In this document: positions 8,698 to 17,843 of the stretch, piece after piece
Layout: each line of letters begins with the position of its first letter
How positions within the stretch are numbered: position 1 is the first letter of the stretch
DNA from: Shewanella ulleungensis
GTDB taxonomy: Bacteria > Pseudomonadota > Gammaproteobacteria > Enterobacterales > Shewanellaceae
Direction: 5' to 3'
DNA length: 64,000 nucleotides
Assembly (NCBI RefSeq): GCF_014648315.1
Contig: NZ_BMQW01000007.1
Coordinates: forward strand, 1 to 64,000
Program-made: the position numbers and the translations under genes
The notes under the pieces: generated by a model
Databases searched by the model: none
What the model was told of the DNA's origin: nothing
The model's input: the letters and a program-made list of their open reading frames with translations, nothing else

Positions 8698-8857
8698 CAC
8701 ATTAAACAAAATAGATTTTTAAAAACAGAAAATATTAAAATACACTTATTAAATACCGCTTTACTTGAATACGTAATATTTAAAAAACAAAACATAAAAA
8801 AAGTAATTAGACCTAATTCTTAACTCTCATCAAAAGCGTAAAACTAGCCTGAATTAA

Positions 8858-8905
8858 TTGATTAAGATCAAGTTTATACCCCAACACAGGCATACTATTA
8901 ACAGT
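8858..8905 (+). promoter_or_regulatory. FNR/EtrA-type box and class II promoter
   Basis: TTGATTAAGATCAA (8858-8871) matches the FNR consensus TTGAT-N4-ATCAA without mismatch. A -10-like TACTAT at 8893-8898 puts the likely start near 8905, about 41 bases from the box centre, the class II activator spacing. It points to anaerobic induction of the 8969 gene and possibly nrfBCD. Shewanella CRP and EtrA sites resemble each other, so CRP is an alternative. Confidence 0.7.
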
Positions 8906-8968
8906 ACATCTGAGACATAAGATGGTTTGAAAAAACAATAATATTAAGAATGCGTTTTGGAGGTATAT

Positions 8969-9433
8969 ATGTTTACTTCAGTCTTTTTAAGTTATGCGTT
9001 CGTGTACTCCGTACTGTTTATTGCGGTCCCTTTTATACTTGTCATGTTTGTTATGACCTGTATTAAGTTCTTCAAAACAGATCACGCCGAACACCCAATC
9101 ACGCTAAAAAAAGCACTTTTTGACACTCAAAATGTTGATTTCATGAAATCACTACAAGCTGTAGTAGGAGGAAAGTACGACGTTTGCTGCAATGTTCCCA
9201 TCGATAATGTGTTTGAAATGGATGCCTATAGCGCTGCTGAACATCACACAAAACTCGACTACGTCGTGATTGATCATGACTCATCTGAAGTGAAGTTGAT
9301 TATTTCTGACTTCAGTCAACAAGATGATGCTAGTGCAAAAAGTTTGTTCGAAAAGTTCAACATTAAGTTAGTTGAAATGGCTCGAGGAAAACCTTACGAC
9401 GTGCAAACGTTAAAAGGCATGTTACCCGCATGA
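8969..9433 (+). CDS. Membrane-anchored protein, possibly DUF2726-like
   Basis: A 154-residue protein. One N-terminal membrane segment (about 3-32, FLSYAFVYSVLFIAVPFILVM) is followed by a cytoplasmic domain with FMKSLQAVVGGKYDVCCNVP, LDYVVIDHDSSEVKLIISD and FNIKLVEM, a pattern resembling DUF2726 nuclease-like domains; this is a weak inference. I place the start at ATG 8969, five bases after GGAGG (8959-8963), rather than the TTG at 8957 that lies on the ribosome binding site. It is the first gene after an FNR-type promoter and lies 73 bases before nrfB. Its role in that cluster is unknown. Confidence 0.7.
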   Translation: MFTSVFLSYAFVYSVLFIAVPFILVMFVMTCIKFFKTDHAEHPITLKKALFDTQNVDFMKSLQAVVGGKYDVCCNVPIDNVFEMDAYSAAEHHTKLDYVVIDHDSSEVKLIISDFSQQDDASAKSLFEKFNIKLVEMARGKPYDVQTLKGMLPA

Positions 9434-9439
9434 AGGCCC

Positions 9440-9474
9440 GTCGGGTGACCACTTAATGATATCACCCGACATTT
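9440..9474 (+). terminator. Hairpin between the 8969 gene and nrfB
   Basis: GTCGGGTGA (9440-9448) pairs with TCACCCGAC (9462-9470), followed by ATTTT. It could be a partial terminator or attenuator lowering read-through into nrfBCD, or a processing-stable hairpin. The T run is short, so strength is uncertain. Confidence 0.5.
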
Positions 9475-9506
9475 TCACCATCCCATCATTGTAGAGAGGA
9501 CTAATT

Positions 9507-9971
9507 ATGTCCCGAAATAACTGGCTACTGATGTTAAGCGTAGGCGTATTGTCGCTCACTCTTATTAGTCAGGCAGCACATTGCGCTGACTCTACTGAGC
9601 AAATTAACAATGACTCGTGCATGAAATGCCATAAACGCAACGGCAAAATGCAAGGTCACCACGCCCAAGACGGGCTAAATTTAAGCTGCAGTTCATGTCA
9701 TGGTGAAAAAGGTAATCACCCTAAAAAACCTAATAACTTAATGGTTTTTTCTGCTGATAATGAAATCCCATTAATCGCGCAAAATGCAGTGTGCCTAACT
9801 TGCCATCGTGCAACAAATCTTGGCAAAAGCGAGTGGACTCATAATGTGCACGCCCAAAAAGTCAATTGCAGTTCATGTCATCAATTGCACCCACAAACCG
9901 ACCCTATGATGACGTTAACAGCCAAACAACGCAGCATTGAATGCCAACGTTGCCATAGTGTGCAGAGGTAA
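9507..9971 (+). CDS. nrfB: NrfB-like pentahaem c-type cytochrome
   Basis: A 154-residue periplasmic protein with a Sec signal peptide (about 1-26, cleavage near QAAHCA). Five CXXCH haem sites are CMKCH, CSSCH, CLTCH, CSSCH and CQRCH, the number and spacing of NrfB. It passes electrons from the NrfCD quinol-oxidising module to a terminal reductase, classically NrfA. GAGAGGA precedes the start. It is followed after six bases by nrfC. No nrfA or haem-lyase genes are present, so the partner could be a different reductase. Confidence 0.83.
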   Translation: MSRNNWLLMLSVGVLSLTLISQAAHCADSTEQINNDSCMKCHKRNGKMQGHHAQDGLNLSCSSCHGEKGNHPKKPNNLMVFSADNEIPLIAQNAVCLTCHRATNLGKSEWTHNVHAQKVNCSSCHQLHPQTDPMMTLTAKQRSIECQRCHSVQR

Positions 9972-9977
9972 TGAATC

Positions 9978-10658
9978 ATGGAAAATTCAAGAAGGCATTT
10001 CCTTAAAAATACCTGCGCATTGGTTGCGGGCGTATCGGTATATCCACTCAGTGGCAATAATGCCGAAATGGAGCCCGAGATAAACAACATAAAGTACGCT
10101 TTGTTACATGATGAAAGCAAATGTATTGGCTGTAATGCTTGTGTTGAAGCCTGCCGTGAGGTCAACCATGTACCTGAAGGTGTAACGCGGTTAAGCATCG
10201 AAAAAACTGGCCCTTTCGGTGAATACCCAAACCAGTATTATCATTTTAGTCGCCATTCTTGCGAGCATTGCGAAAACGCCCCTTGTGTTACAGTTTGCCC
10301 AACAGGGGCCGCCTTTATCGATAAAGAAACCGGTATTGTTGCAGTCAATGCGGATAGATGCGTGGGTTGCCTATATTGTATTGCTGCCTGTCCTTATGAA
10401 GTGCGTTTTATTAACCCTGTGACAAAAACCGCCGACAAATGTGATTTCTGCCGTGAAACGAATCTCAAAGAGGGTAAACAACCTGCCTGTGTAGAAGCAT
10501 GCCCAACAAAAGCGTTAGTGTTTGGTAATCTTAAAGATCCCGAATCTGAACTCGTCGCGCGATTAAAAGCTAATCCGACTGAGCGCTACAAACAAAGTTT
10601 GGGTACCCGACCTAAAATATTTCGTATTAAGGCGAGACAAGGGGAGATTATATTATGA
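9978..10658 (+). CDS. nrfC: NrfC-like 4Fe-4S ferredoxin subunit
   Basis: A 226-residue protein with a twin-arginine signal (NSRRHFLKNT) and four cysteine clusters for [4Fe-4S] centres: CIGCNACVEAC, CEHCENAPCVTVC, CVGCLYCIAAC and CDFC...PACVEAC. It matches NrfC/DmsB-type electron-transfer subunits exported with or beside an NrfD-type anchor. Its stop overlaps the nrfD start (ATGA). It relays electrons from NrfD to NrfB in the periplasm. Confidence 0.88.
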   Translation: MENSRRHFLKNTCALVAGVSVYPLSGNNAEMEPEINNIKYALLHDESKCIGCNACVEACREVNHVPEGVTRLSIEKTGPFGEYPNQYYHFSRHSCEHCENAPCVTVCPTGAAFIDKETGIVAVNADRCVGCLYCIAACPYEVRFINPVTKTADKCDFCRETNLKEGKQPACVEACPTKALVFGNLKDPESELVARLKANPTERYKQSLGTRPKIFRIKARQGEIIL

Positions 10659-11596
10659 GTGCTTTTCATTTTGACACTTTGGTCTGGCACTGGCCCATTG
10701 CCATATACTTATTTTTAGCCGGGGTATCCGCAGGTGCTATGTTTTTTGCTGTTATGCTAAAACATGGTTGCCTGAAAGGGAAAGCATATCAATCTGGATT
10801 TGTCCAAGCAGCCTGTGTGGTTGCAGCAATTTCGGTGTTAGCTGGCTTAGGCGTTTTAGTATTAGATTTAACCAAGCCGTTGCACTTTTGGAAGATTCTG
10901 GTGTTTTACAACCCTATGTCAGTAATGTCGATGGGGGTGATTATCTTAATGCTCTATCAAGTATTTATGTATGCTTGGATTGTAATCACATTTAAACAAC
11001 CCATTGATGATTTATGCAAAAAACGTTTACCGATTGTTGGCAAACTCACCAGTGTGATAGCTCGTTATGAGGCTGGTATAACCGGTTTATTAGTGATTTT
11101 TTCGGTGTCCTTAGGTGCTTATACCGGATTTTTATTATCGGCTCAGCCTCACTTCCCGATGTGGAATACTGGCGTATTACCTTTACTGTTTTTAGCTTCT
11201 GGCTTGTCTTCGGGCGCTGCGGCATCGCTATTAGGCGGTGTGTTACTCAAAGGCAACCCCAATGGTGCAGAAGTCCGTTTTATTCATAAAATAGAAATCC
11301 CTCTGATTTTAGGCGAGATACTCCTGATGTTCACCTTCTTCCTGGGTTTAGTATTTAGTGGTGGCCAAAGCAAGGTCGCGGCATTCAATGCTATCGGAGT
11401 GGGATTTTGGGGATTTATATTCTGGTTCGGCATTATGGGATTAGGTCTATCTGCTCCCCTTGCTATGAACTTGTTTATGACAGCCACATCAAAACGTAAG
11501 TTTTCATATGTGGCAGGTACGGCATGCTTGAGCCTACTAGGAGTGATTTTATTGCGTAACTTTATTCTTTACACCGGCCAGATGACAGTGAGCTAG
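10655..11596 (+). CDS. nrfD: NrfD-like quinol-oxidising membrane subunit
   Basis: A 313-residue polytopic protein with about eight hydrophobic segments and the NrfD/PsrC opening (WHWPIAIYLFLAGVSAGAM). It oxidises menaquinol and hands electrons to NrfC. It overlaps nrfC by four bases and is the last gene before a strong terminator. Length agrees with NrfD (about 318 in E. coli). Confidence 0.88.
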   Translation: MSAFHFDTLVWHWPIAIYLFLAGVSAGAMFFAVMLKHGCLKGKAYQSGFVQAACVVAAISVLAGLGVLVLDLTKPLHFWKILVFYNPMSVMSMGVIILMLYQVFMYAWIVITFKQPIDDLCKKRLPIVGKLTSVIARYEAGITGLLVIFSVSLGAYTGFLLSAQPHFPMWNTGVLPLLFLASGLSSGAAASLLGGVLLKGNPNGAEVRFIHKIEIPLILGEILLMFTFFLGLVFSGGQSKVAAFNAIGVGFWGFIFWFGIMGLGLSAPLAMNLFMTATSKRKFSYVAGTACLSLLGVILLRNFILYTGQMTVS

Positions 11597-11652
11597 TTGA
11601 TACTGATTAAAGTCATGTTTTTCTATAAACAACCTACTGATAACACGTCATA

Positions 11653-11696
11653 AAAGGACGTATATTCACATGAATATACGTCCTTTCGTTTTTTTA
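11653..11696 (+). terminator. Strong terminator after nrfD
   Basis: AAAGGACGTATATTCA (11653-11668) pairs with TGAATATACGTCCTTT (11671-11686), then CG and seven T residues. It sits between the convergent nrfD and piuC genes. Confidence 0.85.
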
Positions 11697-11699
11697 GTG

Positions 11700-12380
11700 T
11701 TACAACTGAGTAAATTGCCTAATTAAGTTGTGATAAACATTGTGTAAATTGTCTAACTCGGCGCGATCGGTCTTGTTGGCGTTAATCAATTTTTGGATGC
11801 TTTGATCGAGCTGATATAAGGTTTGGCGTAGGTTTGAATCTGCAACCATACTCTGCATCCAGGTAATGACAGCAACACGCTGGCCTTTGGTTACGGCTGT
11901 CACTTTATGCAAGCTGCTTGATGGATACACCACTGCATATCCTGCTGGCAGTTTAATTTGCTGCTGACCAAATTCGGTAGAGATAACCAACTCACCACCA
12001 TCGTATTCTTCGGGCTCGCTTAAAAATACCGTCATAGACACATCGCTGCGGATCACCTCGCTGGTATGTGGAATACGCATAATAGCTGCATCAACATGAT
12101 AGCCATATTCTTCGGTTTCGCTGTAGCGATTAAAACACGGTGGGAAAATTTTATGCGGTAATGCCGCTGAAACGATTTTAGGCGTGTCGCCAATACGTGC
12201 TAATAACTGGTTGGCCAGTTGCTGCACATTGGCGTCTTGCGCATCGGCTTGATGATTCTGTTTAACAGACGCAGCCATGCCCATTGCAGTTTGACGACCG
12301 TCGCCCCAGGGACATTGCGCAAGCTGCTGACGATAAGCGCTGACTTGCTCTTTACTGAGCACTTTTTCTATAACAACCAT
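11700..12380 (-). CDS. piuC: PKHD-type Fe(II)/2-oxoglutarate dioxygenase PiuC/YbiX
   Basis: A 226-residue protein of the PiuC/YbiX family. The HxD of GYHVDAAIMRIP, the distal His in PSSSLHKVTAVTKG and the 2-oxoglutarate Arg in KGQRVAVITW form the cupin iron site. It lies directly downstream of the fiu-like receptor gene, the same pairing as fiu-ybiX in E. coli, so a role in handling catecholate siderophores is likely. A terminator separates the two, so piuC may depend on read-through or its own promoter. Confidence 0.88.
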   Translation of the reverse strand: MVVIEKVLSKEQVSAYRQQLAQCPWGDGRQTAMGMAASVKQNHQADAQDANVQQLANQLLARIGDTPKIVSAALPHKIFPPCFNRYSETEEYGYHVDAAIMRIPHTSEVIRSDVSMTVFLSEPEEYDGGELVISTEFGQQQIKLPAGYAVVYPSSSLHKVTAVTKGQRVAVITWMQSMVADSNLRQTLYQLDQSIQKLINANKTDRAELDNLHNVYHNLIRQFTQL

Positions 12381-12404
12381 GCTTATTTCCTGTTTTCTAA
12401 AACC

Positions 12405-12439
12405 AAAAAACCAACGCTTAACGAGAGGTTAAGCGTTGG
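12405..12439 (-). terminator. Terminator of the fiu-like gene
   Basis: CCAACGCTTAAC (12411-12422) pairs with GTTAAGCGTTGG (12428-12439). On the minus strand the stem is followed by six T residues. It lies between fiu and piuC. Confidence 0.8.
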
Positions 12440-12488
12440 AGTTAGTGGTTAACTCATCAATGGTTAACCGTTTATTGTGAACAGCGGA

Positions 12489-14810
12489 TTAAAATTCGTA
12501 TGTCATCGACAGTCTTGAATTACGCGCATCTCCTAGGTACATAAATGAACCTGAACGGTATGCTGCAGTCCAGTACTCTTCATTTAACACATTACCCACA
12601 TTAATACGGAACGTTAATGCTTCGGTAGCATTGTAGCTAGCAAATAAATCAACTACTTGATAGTTAGGCACTACGATGCTGTAACGCTCATTAGTCGTGT
12701 CATAACCTGCCGCAGTATCTGGCTGACCGCCGTACATTTCGCTTTGGTAAGTGTAGCTACCACCAAATACAAATGAATCAGATATTTGATAACGTAATTG
12801 TAAATACGCGCTTTCATCTGCAAAGTTACTTAACGCTAAGCCAATGTTTGCTGGGTCGTAAGAATCTAATATTTCTGAATCCATTTTAGCGGCAGAAAAT
12901 TGGATGCTTAGCTGTTCAGTAATGTTACCCACCATACCAAACTCAATCCCTTTTACGCGGTTTTCACCTGTGTTGAGCGTGCCTAAGGTTGAGTAGCTGT
13001 CACCAACGCTTTCCATTACATCACTTTTAGTGATTTGGAAAATCGATGCTGAGAACATCATTTTGTCATCAAACAACATCCACTTGGTGCCAAGTTCGAT
13101 ATTTTCAACGATTTCAGCGTCGGCTTCTGTAGCTTGCTCTTCAGTACCACAAATACCGCCATAACCACAGTTTGCCCCTAAGTCAGACTCGCCACCATTG
13201 ATGTTGGTAGCCGTGCTGTAGTTAGCATAAATGTTAGCGTCTTCAGACAAATCGTAAACCAAACCGAAGTTGTAGTTATACATGGTGTCTGAATATTCAT
13301 AAAGCGTACTGGTTGTGTCGTTGCTGTAGTCAAAGCTGTCGAGCCTTAAACCGTAAAACATTGACAGTTGCTCGGTTAGCTCAACGTTATCCATCATATA
13401 CGCCGACACGGTTTCAATGTCGTACACTGCATCTGAGCCGCCATCAATATAACTACGCCCCATAAGCTGGCTGATGTTATCAACCGTATTACCATCACCA
13501 TCAATAATACAATAAGACTCAGACACACCGCGACGACCATCGGTAGTACAGTTTGTCGGGTTGTTATTGGTAATAGTGTACACACCGTTATCGACATTTT
13601 CGTCTGTGTATTCCAAACCAAACACTAGCTTGTTATTAAAGCCAAAGATTTTAGTATTCCAGAATAAGTTGAACTGAGTGCTAACATAATCCACATCTTG
13701 ATTACCCTGGTGAGTACTTAATGTTAACGTACTTGCGCCTGGTGCTGTGGCATCGGTATCGGCACGGGTTGTACCGCCCATCCCCGTTGTAATATAGCCG
13801 TTTTCGGTATGGCCAACTCGCGTGGCGTTGTACAGGGTAATGTCGCTATTAAGCTCGTATTCTGTGCGCAGAGTAAAGGTGGTCACTTCTGAGTCTAAAA
13901 AGTCGCCTTCTTGTGCATATACCGGAATATCTTCGAGTGGCTTACGAGTTGTTTGGTCAAAATAACTGCCTAAATCGGGCACATCTTCTGCTTTAATATG
14001 ATACACATCGGCAATAAACGATAAGGCATCTGTGGTTTCATACACACCCGATAATTGCACACCATTACGGTCGCGACTAATGCCCTCGCGGCCAGGCATA
14101 TCTTCTTGTGCAGTTAAACCGTTTAGGCGCACAGCGACTTTTTCTGATAATGGTAAGTTGTAGTCAATGGTTACGCGGCTGTGGTCGTCACTGCCTACCC
14201 CAACATCTACTCGGCCAAAGTCATAGGCAACAGAGGCTTTTTTGGTTACGCTGTTAATGGCACCGCCCGATGAACCACGGCCAGCAAATGTTGAGCTTGG
14301 GCCTTTAGTAATTTCAACGCGCTCAGTGGCAAAGCTCTCACGGGTTGTCATACCTGGGTCACGCAAGCCATCAACAAACACGTCGCTGCGGGCTTCGTGA
14401 CCACGAATAATGTAACGGTCACCAAATGCGTTACCGTTTTCACCTGTGCCTAAGGTCACACCGGCTTGGGCTGATAGAATGTCTTTAAGGTCGGTGTTAC
14501 CTGACTCTTGGATTTGATCCTGGGTTAATACCGTGATGACCTGTGGCGTATCGACTAACTCAGCCAAACGGCGTTTGTCGGCCGAACTGTTAAACATGTA
14601 AACTGAATTTTGTACACCATGTACACGAATACGCTCAATAGATTCGTCTGTTTCTGCTGGCTTACAGTTGGCTAAAATGTCCTTATCGCAAGTTTCATTA
14701 TTGGTATCTGCGGCATAAAGCGCAGGGCTACCAAATACTAGAGCTGCGGCAACGGCCTGTGCACCTAACGACAACTTACTGTAACTGTTCGATTTCATGT
14801 CTAACATCAT
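12489..14810 (-). CDS. fiu: TonB-dependent catecholate siderophore receptor (Fiu family)
   Basis: A 773-residue outer-membrane receptor. Signal peptide about 1-33 (ending SPALYA), plug domain with DTPQVITVLTQDQIQ, RYIIRGHEARSDVFVDGLRD and ERVEITKGPSS (about 85-185), then a beta-barrel ending in the terminal Phe of NSRLSMTYEF. The plug resembles Fiu/CirA catecholate receptors. It imports ferric catecholates with TonB energy. ATG codons at 14810, 14807 and 14798 are possible; the spacing from AGGATG favours 14798 (MKSNSY). A Fur box lies upstream and piuC follows. Confidence 0.88.
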   Translation of the reverse strand: MMLDMKSNSYSKLSLGAQAVAAALVFGSPALYAADTNNETCDKDILANCKPAETDESIERIRVHGVQNSVYMFNSSADKRRLAELVDTPQVITVLTQDQIQESGNTDLKDILSAQAGVTLGTGENGNAFGDRYIIRGHEARSDVFVDGLRDPGMTTRESFATERVEITKGPSSTFAGRGSSGGAINSVTKKASVAYDFGRVDVGVGSDDHSRVTIDYNLPLSEKVAVRLNGLTAQEDMPGREGISRDRNGVQLSGVYETTDALSFIADVYHIKAEDVPDLGSYFDQTTRKPLEDIPVYAQEGDFLDSEVTTFTLRTEYELNSDITLYNATRVGHTENGYITTGMGGTTRADTDATAPGASTLTLSTHQGNQDVDYVSTQFNLFWNTKIFGFNNKLVFGLEYTDENVDNGVYTITNNNPTNCTTDGRRGVSESYCIIDGDGNTVDNISQLMGRSYIDGGSDAVYDIETVSAYMMDNVELTEQLSMFYGLRLDSFDYSNDTTSTLYEYSDTMYNYNFGLVYDLSEDANIYANYSTATNINGGESDLGANCGYGGICGTEEQATEADAEIVENIELGTKWMLFDDKMMFSASIFQITKSDVMESVGDSYSTLGTLNTGENRVKGIEFGMVGNITEQLSIQFSAAKMDSEILDSYDPANIGLALSNFADESAYLQLRYQISDSFVFGGSYTYQSEMYGGQPDTAAGYDTTNERYSIVVPNYQVVDLFASYNATEALTFRINVGNVLNEEYWTAAYRSGSFMYLGDARNSRLSMTYEF

Positions 14811-14878
14811 CCTATTATTAATTAGAGTTTATGAAAGTGCTTTTATGTGACGTACTCTACATAAACACAACAAAGATC

Positions 14879-14897
14879 GCAAATACAAATCATTATC
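14879..14897 (-). promoter_or_regulatory. Fur box upstream of fiu
   Basis: The 19 bases match the Fur consensus at 14 of 19 positions, with an intact AATCATTATC half. It is about 70 bases before the receptor start. Iron-dependent repression of a siderophore receptor is the expected control. Confidence 0.7.
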
Positions 14898-15060
14898 ATT
14901 TATGTAAAGATTGTAATTAATTTCTGGTATTTGTGCTGCAATAGATGACAACCACTAACAAGTTAAAGATGGCGTTGACACAACAAAGCGCATGTCACTA
15001 CCCATATAGGCAGTGCAAGATTAGAGAGGTTGAGCGTTAACTGCGGATAAAAAAGGCTTA

Positions 15061-15447
15061 TTAAGCTGTTTGATATAACTCTAATGGCAAGCCATCAGGA
15101 TCACTAAAAAAGGTGTATTGCTTGTTGGTATACTCATCGACTCGAATAGGCTCAACCTCTACACCATGCTGTTGTAAATGTTGTACTACCTGCTTGATAT
15201 CGTCGACTTTGAACGCTAAATGGCGTAATCCTTGTGCTTCGGGAAAGCTCGGCCTTGACGGGGCAGCGTTAAATGAAAACAGTTCAATTTGACTGCCGTC
15301 GGGTAAGGCTAAATCCAGTTTGTAGGAATCGCGCGCTTGGCGATAATTTTCGGCAATAATCTTAAGGCCTAATACCTGAGTATAAAACGCTTTTGAGCGG
15401 GGATAATCGCCACAAATGATGGCCACATGGTGGATGCCTTTTAGCAT
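15061..15447 (-). CDS. VOC (glyoxalase/bleomycin-resistance) family protein, YaeR-like
   Basis: 128 residues from the ATG at 15447, preceded by AGGAG. A longer frame to 15525 would run through the terminator hairpin upstream and is rejected. One VOC unit pair with GIHHVAIICGDYPRSKAFYTQVLGL at the start, LPDGSQIELFSF in the middle and FFSDPDGLPLELYQ at the end, very like E. coli YaeR (GloA2). Metal-binding His and Glu positions are kept. The substrate is unknown. Confidence 0.85.
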   Translation of the reverse strand: MLKGIHHVAIICGDYPRSKAFYTQVLGLKIIAENYRQARDSYKLDLALPDGSQIELFSFNAAPSRPSFPEAQGLRHLAFKVDDIKQVVQHLQQHGVEVEPIRVDEYTNKQYTFFSDPDGLPLELYQTA

Positions 15448-15483
15448 AACGCTCCTGTTTTTAATAATACGCTGATAAATAAT

Positions 15484-15516
15484 AAAACCCTGATAGCACG
15501 AGTCTATCAGGGTTTT
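15484..15516. terminator. Terminator after phoX
   Basis: AAAACCCTGATAG (15484-15496) pairs with CTATCAGGGTTTT (15504-15516) around a seven-base loop. It ends the minus-strand phoX transcript before the VOC gene and shows that the VOC gene is transcribed separately. Confidence 0.8.
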
Positions 15517-15594
15517 AATCAGCATGAAAAGTGGTTACAGCTTAAGGTAACTCATGAGTTATCTTGCAGTTGGCTCTGAGTCACCTACAGCCTA

Positions 15595-17661
15595 CTAAAC
15601 ACCCACTGCACCGCCGTCATCTTTACGGATCATCACTGTCGCAGCACGTGGACGCACTGTTATGCCAGCTGGCGTTTCTTCATCTGCTTTATCAGAATAT
15701 GGCCAGTTACCTGGATGCTGAATATTAGCAAATACCGTTGTGTAATCAGGGGTAATAGCAAACCCTGTGACTTCGCAACCGTTTGGCCCAACAAAGAAAC
15801 GTTTAAGTTGTGTTTGATTGTCGGCGCTAACCACTTGTTGATTTCCATCGGCATCAAGCATAGTCGATGGCACAATAGCAAGCATTTGGTCGTTGGTTTC
15901 TTCACCCACTTCAGAGGCGCCATTATCGGTTTGCACCCACAAAATACCACGGGTATCAAAAGCTAATCCGTCTGGGCTGGCAAACTGGTTAAGGTCAGTT
16001 AAGCCAGATAAGTTAGTCTCTGCATCACCATCATCTGGTGAACCAAAAACAAAGATATCCCAGCTAAAATCAGTTGCAGCTTCACCTTCATCCCAACGGA
16101 TAATATGACCAAAGTTATTATTTAAACGTGGGTTAGCAGGGTTAGTGCTCTCAGTGCGTCGACTATTGTTGGTGAGTGTGAGGTAAACACTGCCCGTAAA
16201 TGGGTCAACCGCTGCCCATTCTGGACGGTCCATTGGGGTTGCGCCCACTAAATCAGCTGCACCAGCGGTATTTAAAATAATCTCTTCTAATGAGCTAAAG
16301 CTATCTGCTAGCGTGCCGCCGTCAGTTGTCATGCCGTCAAGAGTTAACGGTAACCACTCGCCTACTCCATCTTCGCTGAATTTTGCCACATACAATGTGC
16401 CAGCATTCATGTATTTGTCGCCCATGCTTAAGCGGTTACTGCTGTTAGCATCTGCGGCGTCCCATACTGCATCAGACACAAACTTATAAAGGTATTCAAA
16501 ACGAGAATCGTGACCAGAATAAAAAGTCAGCGGCTTGCCTTCTTCCAGTTTACCAAATACACAACCTTCGTGACGGAAACGACCTAACGCAGTACGTTTA
16601 ACCGCACGCGAGTTAGGGTTGTATGGGTCGATTTCAACAATATAACCATGGCCGTTTGACTCGTTACGATAATCGTTTGCTGCACTTGAACCTGTTGGTG
16701 TCATATCAAAACGAGCAAACTCGTCTAAACGTTCATCGTCATTACCCGCTAAATGGTTCCAACCATAACGCGTATCAGTGCTTGGAATACCAATCCGTGA
16801 TTGTGATTCTGTTTTCTCGCCTTTATTAACAAAGTATTCTGGCCAGTTTTCTTCACAAGTTAAATACGTGCCCCAAGGCGTGTAACCATTACCGCAGTTG
16901 TTTAACGTGCCGCGCGCCTGACTGCCGTCTGGCGAGTAGCGTGTTTCAAGGTATGAGCTATAGGCTAGTGGACCGGCAATATCCATCACACTTGCACCGG
17001 TAAAGCGGCGGTTGTAGCTGTCGTTTTCAACCACTTGCCACATGCCAGACACAAGCTTGATACGCACTACTGAAACGCCATGCGCGTTGATTTCTTTGCG
17101 CACCTCGTCAATAACACTGCGTTTACCGTCTGTGTCATAAGTTGGACCTGTTGGGTGTAAGGCATCTTCGTCAATATATTCGTGGTTAATGCACAATAAG
17201 CCGTCATCACCGGCATCATTAAGTGGGAAGAAATGCATGCCATCATGATGCATACCCACAGAGTTAGCTTGATCATCTGCTGTATTACTACCGTCATCTT
17301 TCCATGCTGCGGCTTTTGAATTTAGCGGCGTACCCCAAGGTGCTAAAACATAAGCAGAATAGCCAGCAGGAACGGCCACTGCGTCGGTTAACGAGCCCGG
17401 AATCGACTCAAAGCCTAATACTGCAGAGCTTTGTGTTGGAGCTGTAGGCGTTGTAGGTGTCGTTGGGGTTGCAGGCGTGCTGCTGTCGTTGTTATCAGAA
17501 CCACAAGCACTTAAGCCAAAACCACCAAATGCGGTCATTGCACTCAGCCCTAAACCACGCTTAACAAAGTTACGACGTGACAGGTGTTTGTCCATCACTT
17601 CATTAAAAGGAGTGTTATTACTGTTATTAAAACGAGTTGGGTTAAACGTCGCCTTGCTCAT
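15595..17661 (-). CDS. phoX: PhoX-family (DUF839) alkaline phosphatase
   Basis: A 688-residue secreted protein. A twin-arginine signal (HLSRRNFVKRGLGLSAM, about residues 26-42) leads to LSAC, a possible lipobox, then a Thr/Pro-rich linker (about 60-78) and the PhoX fold with MHHDGMHFFPL, LLCINHEYID, GYTPWGTYLTCEENWPEYF and DGLAFDTRGILWVQTDNG. PhoX enzymes are Ca/Fe phosphomonoesterases exported folded by Tat. Tat export plus a lipobox suggests anchoring on the periplasmic side of a membrane. No clear Pho box is visible. Transcribed alone, with a terminator downstream. Confidence 0.88.
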   Translation of the reverse strand: MSKATFNPTRFNNSNNTPFNEVMDKHLSRRNFVKRGLGLSAMTAFGGFGLSACGSDNNDSSTPATPTTPTTPTAPTQSSAVLGFESIPGSLTDAVAVPAGYSAYVLAPWGTPLNSKAAAWKDDGSNTADDQANSVGMHHDGMHFFPLNDAGDDGLLCINHEYIDEDALHPTGPTYDTDGKRSVIDEVRKEINAHGVSVVRIKLVSGMWQVVENDSYNRRFTGASVMDIAGPLAYSSYLETRYSPDGSQARGTLNNCGNGYTPWGTYLTCEENWPEYFVNKGEKTESQSRIGIPSTDTRYGWNHLAGNDDERLDEFARFDMTPTGSSAANDYRNESNGHGYIVEIDPYNPNSRAVKRTALGRFRHEGCVFGKLEEGKPLTFYSGHDSRFEYLYKFVSDAVWDAADANSSNRLSMGDKYMNAGTLYVAKFSEDGVGEWLPLTLDGMTTDGGTLADSFSSLEEIILNTAGAADLVGATPMDRPEWAAVDPFTGSVYLTLTNNSRRTESTNPANPRLNNNFGHIIRWDEGEAATDFSWDIFVFGSPDDGDAETNLSGLTDLNQFASPDGLAFDTRGILWVQTDNGASEVGEETNDQMLAIVPSTMLDADGNQQVVSADNQTQLKRFFVGPNGCEVTGFAITPDYTTVFANIQHPGNWPYSDKADEETPAGITVRPRAATVMIRKDDGGAVGV

Positions 17662-17843
17662 ATATTGTCCTTAAGTATGCTCACAAAATAACTATTCAAA
17701 TGTAGGTATGATTATTCGACAGTTAAGATAAGCAACAAATGTGACAACAAGGTTCAAAAAGTATGACGATAATATGGCAATTTAAAGACAGAAATAATAA
17801 GCGGCTAATGCGCTACGTTTATAAGATCGTCGCGCAAAGACGT

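Noticed and set aside
8957..8968. TTG start for the membrane protein before nrfB
   Set aside because: The TTG lies inside the GGAGG ribosome binding site; the ATG at 8969 is correctly spaced.
17662..17843. Possible Pho box before phoX
   Set aside because: TTGTCAC on the minus strand resembles one half, but no second half at the right spacing matches CTGTCAT.
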